A stretch of 15,118 bases of DNA from Spirochaetota bacterium. GTDB taxonomy: Bacteria > Spirochaetota > Spirochaetia > Treponematales > Treponemataceae. The position numbers and the translations under genes were made by a program. Below are positions 7,414 to 14,744 of this stretch, piece by piece (the stretch's first letter is position 1; each line of letters opens with the position of its first letter). The notes beneath the pieces are model-generated. The model was given only the letters and a program-made list of their open reading frames with translations. It did not search any database and had not been told where the DNA came from. The DNA lies in contig JAEXRH010000004.1 of assembly GCA_023438065.1 (NCBI GenBank), positions 1-15,118 of the forward strand. Direction: 5' to 3'.

Positions 7414-8643
7414 CTACCCCGGATGGGTTTCATAAACTTCACCCGTTAGAATGGTTGCCCATTTGATCGATTCGAAGTAGATATTCTTAATAATTTCAGG
7501 CTGCAATCCGCACCGTAACACCTGATCCCAACTACCCTGCTCCACCGCGATGACGGTGTTCAATGCCAACCCGATCTTACCTTCCCGGTTGGTTAACGCG
7601 GCGACAACATCATCCGCCAGAGGGATGCTGGAGACGACCTGAGACATCGGGATATCCATTATGGCATCAAGCACTGAAAACAGGCCGGCCAGGAAGAAAG
7701 ATTCTGCCTGAGATTCTCCCAACGCCTTACCGATCATTTCACACATCTTAGCCCGCTGCAAAGCGATGGCTGTCAACTCGTGGGGTTTATCATCCACTGT
7801 GGACATCATCAATAGCATCATCCACCCGCGCAGTTGACTTAGCCCGATCAGGGAAATTGCCTGGCGGATCGATTTCACGGTTGTTGCCAGAGAGTAATAT
7901 CCCGAGTTGACCAGCTTAAGCAGCTTGTAACTTAAACCCACATCCTGTGAGATCAACGTTTCCAGAGATTGGAAGTCGGCTTTTGGATCCGTCACCTGAG
8001 CGAGAAGCCGCATGACTATAAGCCTGGAGGATTCCATCTTGCGGGTTTTAACAATATTCGGTTTGCACAGGTAATACCCCTGGAAAAAGTCAAAACCAAG
8101 GCGGAAGCACAGGTCATAGTCTTCGAGTGTCTCAACCTTCTCCGCGAGCATGAGAATCCCATATTTCTTATAGGTATTCACCATATCCGGAAGCAAAACT
8201 CGTTTGGTGCCCATAAGGTCGATCTTGATCACATTGATCAACCCGCTCTGCAACAATGGCGCTACTCTGTCCGGCGAAACAACATCATCCAGCGCGATCT
8301 GAAATCCGCTGGATTTTAATTTTTTCAGCGAATCAATTAATTGATCATCAAGAGTAATATCTTCGAGCACCTCGACAACAACACGGTCCGAAGGCAATTG
8401 GATCGGGTATTTCCCGACAAGGAAATTTCGAGTGAAATTTATAAAAGCGAACCCGTTGCCAACAATGTTATCCAGGCCTATCTCAGAAAATGTGTTAAGT
8501 AAGACCTGTGTGGTGGCAAAATCGCCGTTTGTGGTAACCCCCGATGCATTTCCGGATTGCACAGACCGGTACAACAACTCATAAGCAATGGCTTCGTTGT
8601 TCCGGTTAAAAATTGGTTGTCTGCCTACGAGTAGATCGGTCAC
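7414..8643 (-). CDS. EAL-HDOD signalling protein (YuxH family)
   Basis: The protein combines an N-terminal EAL domain with a C-terminal HDOD domain, an arrangement known from YuxH/CdgR-like regulators acting in c-di-GMP or stress networks. Counting from GTG 8643, the EAL part starts VGRQPIFNRNNEA and has YELLYR (E22) in place of EAL, INFT (N69), VVEVLED (E91), ALDDV (D119, D120), IKIDLMG (K140, D142), AEKVET (E168) and FQGYYLCKP (Q188). Most metal and substrate ligands are thus present, but the loop after DD reads VVSPDR instead of FGTGYSS, a degeneration often linked with loss of hydrolysis. The HDOD part (from about 212) contains YKLLKLVNS and SIRQAISLIG and has no HD pair. The GTG start gives the family-typical MTDLLVGRQPIF; a TTG at 8664 would add seven residues, and neither has a strong ribosome site. 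It is divergent from the large surface-protein gene. Confidence 0.85.
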   Translation of the reverse strand: MTDLLVGRQPIFNRNNEAIAYELLYRSVQSGNASGVTTNGDFATTQVLLNTFSEIGLDNIVGNGFAFINFTRNFLVGKYPIQLPSDRVVVEVLEDITLDDQLIDSLKKLKSSGFQIALDDVVSPDRVAPLLQSGLINVIKIDLMGTKRVLLPDMVNTYKKYGILMLAEKVETLEDYDLCFRLGFDFFQGYYLCKPNIVKTRKMESSRLIVMRLLAQVTDPKADFQSLETLISQDVGLSYKLLKLVNSGYYSLATTVKSIRQAISLIGLSQLRGWMMLLMMSTVDDKPHELTAIALQRAKMCEMIGKALGESQAESFFLAGLFSVLDAIMDIPMSQVVSSIPLADDVVAALTNREGKIGLALNTVIAVEQGSWDQVLRCGLQPEIIKNIYFESIKWATILTGEVYETHPG

Positions 8644-8844
8644 TTTAATCCGGTTTCTCCCCAAGACTGCGTTGGAAAATGAAATTAGTTTCTACTTTTC
8701 GTTATTACAATTTTAGTCCAACCGGAATTAATAATGATAAATTTGGTATAAATCTTCCATTAATGATTTGAATCAAGCCAAAATGTCTGGCCTGTAAATT
8801 GCACCCCGTACCAAAAAAGTCAATTTACATAATTGGTGGTCCAC

Positions 8845-11800
8845 ATGAAACAATTCTCAGGCAGACAATCCCAGATTCCACGTTGGCTTATTCCCCTCAT
8901 CGGGGTTTTTCTTATTCTGGCTGCGGGAACGGCGTATCTCACCTGGCAAATTTTCTTTTCAGAGCCCGAAGCGGAGTATGTTTTCCCCAAGTATTCCCAG
9001 CCCAAAGACCTGGCCACAGCGGAAATGGAAAAAGCACTCCAGGTTTCTCTTAATAAACACCCGGAAGTCCTCTCTTACCTGCTATACAGGGTTGCCATCA
9101 AAAATGTAGTTTACTCTGAGGACAAAAATACAGCCCTTCTCTGGCTCGCGTTGTACGACAGGGAAACAGATACCTTGATACCGGCTGAGCCCGGCCTGGC
9201 TATTGCGCAGCGTGGCACCGATAACGCGTGGACAGTGATAGTTCAGGCGGATGAAAACTACAACGCGTTATTGCAGTCCATTCCTGCTTCCATGATCGAT
9301 GAGGAGATCAAAGGGCAATACTTATCGGAACCGCAGGCGCTCTCAAAAGCCGCCGCTCCGCTGCGCGGATACCGCCTTCCCTGGCAGAAAGGTGTGACCA
9401 AATTCCTGACAGGCAGCATTGGTCATGTTCTGACCTACAAATCCTGCCCATCCGCCTGCATGTACGCGTTCGATTTCGCCGATGGAGGCAATTTCCCCAT
9501 TCTTGCCGCGAAAGCGGGTCGGGTTAAATATGCCGTTTGGAAATATCCGGATAACAATCACGAACATGCCAACTACATCATTCTCGAAGATGATGCCACA
9601 TCCCCGGTAACGTACCAGGTGTACTACCATTTATCCCAGAATACGATCCCTGAAGCCCTTAGAACAAAAGGCGCCTGGGTAAATCAGGGTCAATTTATTG
9701 GTAATGTGGATAACACCGGTTACAGTTCGGGTCCGCATTTGCATTTCCATGTTCATGCCAATCCCACCACATTCTGGGGCACCTCGGTAGATATTGTGTT
9801 TGAAGATGTGGCTGTTAATGGCGGGCGTCCGCGTACCTGTTCGGAAGCAAAAGCGTTCCCCACCTACGGCAATCAATGCATGCCGGGTGACAAATACACC
9901 TCCAACAATGGCGATTCAAAACCGCCAACCGGTGTACTCAGTGCTCCAGCGGCCAACACGGTAGTTACCGAATCAACGGTGGCAGTCAGCGGGTACGGAA
10001 CGGATGAATCCGGCGTAGCCCGCATCCAACCCATGGTGAATTATGACGGCATGTGGCGGCCCGCGGGTGAAGCCATTCTGTCATCCGCTTTCGTGGCAGA
10101 TGTTGACCTGTGCGGGGCCGGCGTCCCTGATGGTCCGCTTTCGTTCGGTTTGAACATCTGGGATAGCGGCGGCAACAAAACAGCCTCACCTGTGGGAGTT
10201 GTGAAGATCAGTAAGAAATTTACCTGCCCTGTTCTTCCACCAGCCTGTTCACCGGCAGCCAACCAGGCAGCCCTCTACAACAACGCGCGCTACCAGGGAT
10301 ACTGTCAACTGGCGGAAGAAGGTGAAATTGCCGACCTGAACACGTTGACTGACCTGGGCATCGACAATCTCGAATCCATCCAGCTTGGGGCGGGTATGGG
10401 CGCTATACTGTTTGATGAACCGAACTTCACCGGCCGGAGCCAGACGCTCACAAGCTCTGTGGAAGATCTGGATAGTCAGATCATCGGCGGGAACCATGCC
10501 GCTTCCCTCATACTTGTTAAAGTAATTCCGGCTCCGGGAAAATCCGAGCTCGATAATGTTACCGGTCCATCAGGTTCAGCCATAACAGCAGATGATTCCA
10601 TTACCCTGGCATGGCAGCCTGTGGATGGCGCGTTGGATTACCGCGTTGAACTCACCGGCTCGGATGGCTTCCAGGCGGTTCAAGACTGGCGTGCCACAAC
10701 AGGGTATTCTGTCGGGAGCTTGAAAGCCGGATCGTACCAGTGGACTGTCTTCGCCCGTAACAGCGCAGGGCAAAGTTCCGCTTCAGGAATGTTCAAAGTC
10801 CAACCCGGAAAAGCAAATGAAGCAGAAGCTATTGCCTCACCGTACGAAGCTGCCTTCTCAGGCAACGTTGCCGGGTGGACGTCAACCGGACTCTGGCAGC
10901 GTACCGGGTTTAAGACCGGCACAGAAAGTCAAACCGGTTGGATCTTCGGTTCTGATTCCTCTTACAGCAAAGAAGGATCGCGCGCGTCCGGCGATCTGAC
11001 CTCACCCGTGATTTCCGTCGGGCATAAAGGACAACAATTAACCTTCCGGTATGCCACAGGTACTGAATCCTCCGGTGAGGTATGGGACCAACGCCATGTG
11101 CAACTCTCGGTCGATGGCAGCCCATTCCAGAATATCCTGACGATTTCCGGAAAGACTAATGGGAGCCTGGCAGAAAGCAAGCCGATCGATCTGTCTGATT
11201 ACGCGGGTAAATCCATTCGAATTCGTTTCCACTTTGACACCGTGGATGGGTCGTACAATCAAGGGCTCGGTTGGGCGATAACAACCGTCCGCATCAGTGA
11301 TGATCCAGCGAAAGTGTGCACTGAATACGCTGATGACGGCACATTTGAAACAGCCCGCGAAATCGCTATCGGTGGAACAGCCGAAGCTCAGTTCTGCCCG
11401 GCCGGTGACACAGATGTCTATAAATTTGCCGGTGAAAAAGGAAAACCTTTTACCGCCAGTATGACGATCACCTCAAACGCATCAGACGCCACACCCGTGT
11501 TTTCGCTTCTGTCTGCTGATGGGAAGACCTCAATTGCAGAAGGCAAAGTGAACGCGGCGGCCTCCCAGGTCAATACCAGGCTTCCTGAAGATGGTACTTA
11601 TTACATCAAACTCAGCGCGGATACCGGAAAATCAGATACACCCGCGTTGAATTACACACTTTCATTGATTCAAGACAGTACCCCACCCTCATCGAAGTTG
11701 ACCAAACCCGTGGATGGTTCTGTCAGCTTATCTCTGCCAATGGCATTGGCAGCTGACGCGGCAGATGGCAGCAAACCAGCCAGCCGCGTGGAATTCTACG

Positions 11801-12756
11801 TGCAGCCCGCCGGTGCTGGAACCGAAGGCGCGGTACGGGTGGCGGTTGACGAAACCCCGGCTGACGGCTGGACCGGCACGATCCCCTCTGACTTCAGCGG
11901 GAAACTTACCGGATCCGCAGTATTCGCCCGGGCGTTTGACCAGGCTGGAAACTACACTGACAGTAAAGCTGTCCTTCTGGCCGGTGACGGTTCCATACCT
12001 GTCACCCACCTGGACGCGCTTCCGTCAGATTACGGCAGCAATATGATCAACCTGCGTTGGACAGCCGTTTCCAAAGCAGATATCGACCATTTTGAACTGC
12101 AATACAAAGTTGACGGCAGCGACTGGCAGTCGCTTGGCGGTCCGTTGGCCGGAGATCTGAGAAGTACAGGTTTCTTCGCGAAAAACAGTTCCACCTATGA
12201 ATTCCGTATCCGCGCGGTGACGGCGACGGGCGCCGAGGAATTCCCTGCCGGCGCGCAGGCAAAAACCACTGTGGAAACTGAATGTACACCGGACAAATTC
12301 GAGCCGAAAGACAATGTTCCCACAGATTCACCGTCACTCACCGCGGGTGTCGGTCAATTTCATAATCTGTGCGGGCCAAAGGATGTAGACTGGTCAAGTA
12401 TGTTGTTACAGGGCGGTAAAAGTTACACCTTCACATCCATCCCCACTGAACTGGCAGCCGGCGTGAGCATGCAGATTTTTGATCTGGCCGGAAACGCCAT
12501 GACAGAAGAAGCCATCCCTGTCGATTTGAATTCGCCAACCACACTGGAATTTTCACCGGATACCAGCGCCACGTACCTGCTGCACATCAAAGCCGCCAAT
12601 GAACAACTGGCGGGCACCCACTCTGTCTATGACATTAAATACGACCAGGCTGATCCGTTCTCGCCAATACCGGTGGTATGTGGTGCGATATTGATACCCC
12701 TGCTCACGGCTCTTGGAAGATTATGGAGCCGCATGAGGGCGAATGCTGGTATATAA
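8845..12756 (+). CDS. Large multidomain surface protein with M23 peptidase-like domain and N- and C-terminal membrane helices
   Basis: A 1303-residue protein. One membrane helix lies near 13-36, a second near 1274-1293 followed by WSRMRANAGI, so the middle is probably outside the cell. Domains read by eye: M23 (LytM/lysostaphin)-like about 185-310, with D210 and an intact GPHLHFH (H298, H300); an Ig-like stretch about 350-455; a beta/gamma-crystallin-like domain about 476-562 with two Greek-key signatures (YNNARYQGYC 478-487, FDEPNFTGRS 523-532); FN3 about 567-652; a jelly-roll segment about 667-822 (immune-inhibitor-A/MAM-like); PPC about 826-942; Ig-like about 947-1046; FN3 about 1049-1147; and PPC about 1148-1267. 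M23 enzymes cut peptide bonds in peptidoglycan cross-links or proteins, but the first zinc His is not at its normal place. The other domains suggest binding or spacing. Start ATG 8845 follows GGTGGT; a TTG at 8833 would add four residues. It ends 1 nt from the convergent rhomboid gene. Confidence 0.85.
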   Translation: MKQFSGRQSQIPRWLIPLIGVFLILAAGTAYLTWQIFFSEPEAEYVFPKYSQPKDLATAEMEKALQVSLNKHPEVLSYLLYRVAIKNVVYSEDKNTALLWLALYDRETDTLIPAEPGLAIAQRGTDNAWTVIVQADENYNALLQSIPASMIDEEIKGQYLSEPQALSKAAAPLRGYRLPWQKGVTKFLTGSIGHVLTYKSCPSACMYAFDFADGGNFPILAAKAGRVKYAVWKYPDNNHEHANYIILEDDATSPVTYQVYYHLSQNTIPEALRTKGAWVNQGQFIGNVDNTGYSSGPHLHFHVHANPTTFWGTSVDIVFEDVAVNGGRPRTCSEAKAFPTYGNQCMPGDKYTSNNGDSKPPTGVLSAPAANTVVTESTVAVSGYGTDESGVARIQPMVNYDGMWRPAGEAILSSAFVADVDLCGAGVPDGPLSFGLNIWDSGGNKTASPVGVVKISKKFTCPVLPPACSPAANQAALYNNARYQGYCQLAEEGEIADLNTLTDLGIDNLESIQLGAGMGAILFDEPNFTGRSQTLTSSVEDLDSQIIGGNHAASLILVKVIPAPGKSELDNVTGPSGSAITADDSITLAWQPVDGALDYRVELTGSDGFQAVQDWRATTGYSVGSLKAGSYQWTVFARNSAGQSSASGMFKVQPGKANEAEAIASPYEAAFSGNVAGWTSTGLWQRTGFKTGTESQTGWIFGSDSSYSKEGSRASGDLTSPVISVGHKGQQLTFRYATGTESSGEVWDQRHVQLSVDGSPFQNILTISGKTNGSLAESKPIDLSDYAGKSIRIRFHFDTVDGSYNQGLGWAITTVRISDDPAKVCTEYADDGTFETAREIAIGGTAEAQFCPAGDTDVYKFAGEKGKPFTASMTITSNASDATPVFSLLSADGKTSIAEGKVNAAASQVNTRLPEDGTYYIKLSADTGKSDTPALNYTLSLIQDSTPPSSKLTKPVDGSVSLSLPMALAADAADGSKPASRVEFYVQPAGAGTEGAVRVAVDETPADGWTGTIPSDFSGKLTGSAVFARAFDQAGNYTDSKAVLLAGDGSIPVTHLDALPSDYGSNMINLRWTAVSKADIDHFELQYKVDGSDWQSLGGPLAGDLRSTGFFAKNSSTYEFRIRAVTATGAEEFPAGAQAKTTVETECTPDKFEPKDNVPTDSPSLTAGVGQFHNLCGPKDVDWSSMLLQGGKSYTFTSIPTELAAGVSMQIFDLAGNAMTEEAIPVDLNSPTTLEFSPDTSATYLLHIKAANEQLAGTHSVYDIKYDQADPFSPIPVVCGAILIPLLTALGRLWSRMRANAGI

Positions 12757-12757
12757 A

Positions 12758-13564
12758 TTACTTCACCAATAACTTTAGCGCGGCAACCAGAGCGAAAAGC
12801 ATGAACACTCCCAGGGCAACCGGGAGTGTTCGGCTATTTTTACGTTGATCAGATATTTCTATAACAGGGTAATTGCCTGCCGGTTCCCAGATGGGACCGG
12901 CCAGCCAGGCAAACAAAGCGCCTCCCAGCAAACCGCCAAGGTGACCGAAGTTATCCACGAATTGCAGGCTTCCTATCACAAAGAGGTTGATGGCGATCAC
13001 CATTAGTGAGTTCGTCAACATGGCTCGCGAATTCTTAAAAAATTTGCGGTTCTGGTAGATAAACAATGCCTGAGCGCCGATCAAACCAAAGATAGCCGTA
13101 GAAGCACCCAGTGACGGGCTCGCGGTAAACAGGAAAGAGAAGACATTCCCCGCAAAAGCGCTGATTATGTATAAAACAAGGTATCTCCAGTGGCCGTAAT
13201 AGAGTTCGATCTCGCGGCCAATGGAAAACAGGGCATACATATTAAAGAATATATGTAATAGTCCTCCATGCAACAGCGCCGGGGTGAAAAGCCGCCAGAC
13301 CTCCCCCCTCAAGACCAGGTCGTTCACTTTCATTCCGTATAATGCAGGCAAATCATAACCAACTACAACATCTGAGATCATCTGGAATAAAAAGAAAACT
13401 ACAGTGACCGCGATCAGTGTGTAGGTAACGACAGGTTTGTTTGTCTCTAACCTCAAACTTATTCGGGCGAGAGGTACGGGAGGAGTGGTTTCCGATTGTG
13501 ATGAAACATCACCCTCGATGGGATCTTCCGGGGATGATGACAATGGGGATATTTGATCGCTCAT
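12758..13564 (-). CDS. Rhomboid family intramembrane serine protease
   Basis: A 268-residue polytopic membrane protein that would cleave transmembrane substrates within the bilayer. A hydrophilic Ser/Glu/Pro-rich N-terminal tail of about 40 residues precedes the first helix (46-62). Family hallmarks follow: VWRLFTPALLHGG with HIFFNMYALFSIGREIE (H104, N108), the nucleophile motif GASTAIFG with S155, and HLGGLLGG with H208, completing the Ser-His dyad. FTPALLHGGLLHIFFNM is the classic first signature. One further helix lies at 248-266. The ATG at 13564-13562 overlaps the gmk stop as ATGA, implying translational coupling and cotranscription with gmk. The substrate is unknown; the neighbouring large double-anchored protein is a possible but unproven one. 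The 3' end of the coding region contains a hairpin likely used by the opposite gene. Confidence 0.92.
   Translation of the reverse strand: MSDQISPLSSSPEDPIEGDVSSQSETTPPVPLARISLRLETNKPVVTYTLIAVTVVFFLFQMISDVVVGYDLPALYGMKVNDLVLRGEVWRLFTPALLHGGLLHIFFNMYALFSIGREIELYYGHWRYLVLYIISAFAGNVFSFLFTASPSLGASTAIFGLIGAQALFIYQNRKFFKNSRAMLTNSLMVIAINLFVIGSLQFVDNFGHLGGLLGGALFAWLAGPIWEPAGNYPVIEISDQRKNSRTLPVALGVFMLFALVAALKLLVK
12803..12841 (+). terminator. Rho-independent-like terminator for the surface-protein gene, embedded in rhomboid coding sequence
   Basis: GAACACTCCC at 12803-12812 and GGGAGTGTTC at 12822-12831 are perfect 10-bp complements around a 9-nt loop, followed by GGCTATTTTT on the plus strand. It lies 47 nt after the stop of the large plus-strand gene and inside codons of the minus-strand rhomboid gene. 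The 5-nt gap before the T run makes it slightly atypical. Confidence 0.6.
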
Positions 13565-14208
13565 ATATTAATTTTCCGCGGATGAGTACGCGAATGTTCT
13601 ACTTTAATTATTGCCTCTATGCTGTCAACTGCCTTGTCAAGCCGGTTTTGCGCGTTGACAACCACATAGTCGAAGATATCCAATTCGTCCAGTTCACTCT
13701 TTGCCTTATCAATACGGATTTTCAAACTCTCCGGTGTCTCAGTTTTCCGGTCAACCAGGCGGTTGTACCACTCTTTGGTGTCTGAAGGTACAAGAAAAAT
13801 TAATACAGCTTCCGGGAACAATTCACGGATCTTTCGCGCGCCCTGAACGTCAAGCCGCATTACTACATCTTTTCCACTGGCGAGCGCTTTGATCACCTGG
13901 CTGCGGGGAATTCCTTTGTAATCCTGATAAACCAGAGCGTATTCGATCAGGTCATTTTCGGCAATCATTTTCTCAAACACAGCAGGTTCCACAAAGTTGT
14001 AATCCACACCTTCCACTTCACCGGGGCGTGGTTTGCGGCTGGTTGTGGTAACCACAAAATGGAAAGGCAGCAACCGGGCTTTCATCTCGTTCAATACCGC
14101 GTCTTTTCCCACTCCGGAAGGCCCCGATATGACGATCAATAAAGGTGACATCTGCAATACGTCAAATCGAACGCTGGAGAGAGGCAATTCGGCTTGATTA
14201 TTATCCAC
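13561..14208 (-). CDS. gmk: Guanylate kinase
   Basis: Phosphorylates GMP to GDP with ATP in the cytoplasm, supplying GTP and dGTP. The 215-residue protein has the P-loop GPSGVGKD (29-36), the GMP-binding block TTTSRKPRPGEVEGVDYNFV, EYALVYQDYKGIPRSQV, MRLDVQGARKIRELFPEA (the DVQGA motif with the conserved Asp) and IFLVPSD, followed by the lid-region Arg residues. An extra 19 residues precede the usual N-terminus. GTG 14208 is chosen because AAGGAG lies 6 nt upstream; ATG at residue 20 lacks a comparable site. The stop overlaps the rhomboid start (ATGA), so the two form an operon. With hpt and purA elsewhere in the window, it belongs to purine nucleotide supply but is not in their transcription unit. 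Confidence 0.95.
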   Translation of the reverse strand: MDNNQAELPLSSVRFDVLQMSPLLIVISGPSGVGKDAVLNEMKARLLPFHFVVTTTSRKPRPGEVEGVDYNFVEPAVFEKMIAENDLIEYALVYQDYKGIPRSQVIKALASGKDVVMRLDVQGARKIRELFPEAVLIFLVPSDTKEWYNRLVDRKTETPESLKIRIDKAKSELDELDIFDYVVVNAQNRLDKAVDSIEAIIKVEHSRTHPRKINI

Positions 14209-14241
14209 GAGTTACTCCTTGGTCATTGATAAGTGAAATTC

Positions 14242-14247
14242 ATTATA
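14242..14247 (-). promoter_or_regulatory. -10 box of gmk-rhomboid operon
   Basis: On the minus strand GGTATAATG contains a perfect TATAAT 21 nt upstream of the AAGGAG site of gmk, giving a short leader. No good -35 hexamer was seen at 16-18 bp. Confidence 0.45.
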
Positions 14248-14288
14248 CCAACACCCCGTAATGACAGGCTTCACCAACAAAGCCCGTA

Positions 14289-14294
14289 TATAAT
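14289..14294 (+). promoter_or_regulatory. -10 box of the FmdB-type gene
   Basis: A perfect TATAAT lies 13 nt before the AGGAG ribosome site (14308-14312) of the plus-strand zinc-ribbon gene. The -35 is not clear. It is divergent from the gmk -10 box 41 nt to the left. Confidence 0.45.
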
Positions 14295-14319
14295 GTAGGT
14301 TCTGAACAGGAGAACAGGT

Positions 14320-14736
14320 ATGCCCGGTTATGATTTCGTTTGTGAGGATTGCCGAAAACGCTTTGAAATCTTTCTCACATATCAAGAGTACGGAACAATT
14401 GAAGTACGGTGCCCCCATTGCAACAGCGTTAAAGTTCAGCGAAAGATCGGCAGGGTTAGGATCAGCCGTTCAACACCTGAACGTATGAAAAACCTGGCAG
14501 ATCCTTCACGCATGAATTCATTGGAAGATGATCCCCGCGCGTTAGGCTCCATGATGAGGGAGATGCGCTCGGAACTGGGGGAACAGATGCCTGCCGAGTT
14601 TGATGAAGTGGTTGACCGGCTTGACCACGGCCAATCGCCTGAACAGATCGATTCGGCCATGCCCGACCTTTCAGATGATTACAGTTCGGCTGGAAGTTCT
14701 ATGCCTGATTCCAGTGGATTTGGCGACACTATATAA
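14320..14736 (+). CDS. FmdB family zinc-ribbon protein
   Basis: A 138-residue cytoplasmic protein. Residues 1-50 form a small zinc ribbon: MPGYDFVCEDC with C8 and C11, and RCPHC with C31 and C34, the four-Cys pattern of FmdB/CxxC_CxxC_SSSS proteins. The remainder (55-138) is rich in acidic, Ser and Met residues, has helical charged stretches (RALGSMMREMRSELGEQM) and no recognised domain; the C-terminus is Ser/Asp-rich and probably disordered. FmdB proteins are often annotated as regulators, but their molecular role is mostly unknown. AGGAG 7 nt before ATG 14320 and a TATAAT upstream support expression. It is longer than the minimal 70-100-residue members. Its stop lies 4 nt from the stop of the convergent gene, within a 12-bp palindrome. 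Confidence 0.87.
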   Translation: MPGYDFVCEDCRKRFEIFLTYQEYGTIEVRCPHCNSVKVQRKIGRVRISRSTPERMKNLADPSRMNSLEDDPRALGSMMREMRSELGEQMPAEFDEVVDRLDHGQSPEQIDSAMPDLSDDYSSAGSSMPDSSGFGDTI

Positions 14737-14744
14737 CCGGTTAT
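14733..14744. repeat. 12-bp palindrome containing both convergent stop codons
   Basis: ATAACCGGTTAT is a perfect palindrome. Its left TAA ends the FmdB-type gene and its right TTA is the TAA of the opposite gene. It is too short and loop-less for a terminator; a chance result of two TAA stops around CCGG is possible. Confidence 0.5.

Noticed and set aside
9631..12617. Antisense open frames of 60-110 codons within the large surface-protein gene
   Set aside because: They lack ribosome sites and family motifs and are explained by the codon composition of the long plus-strand gene.
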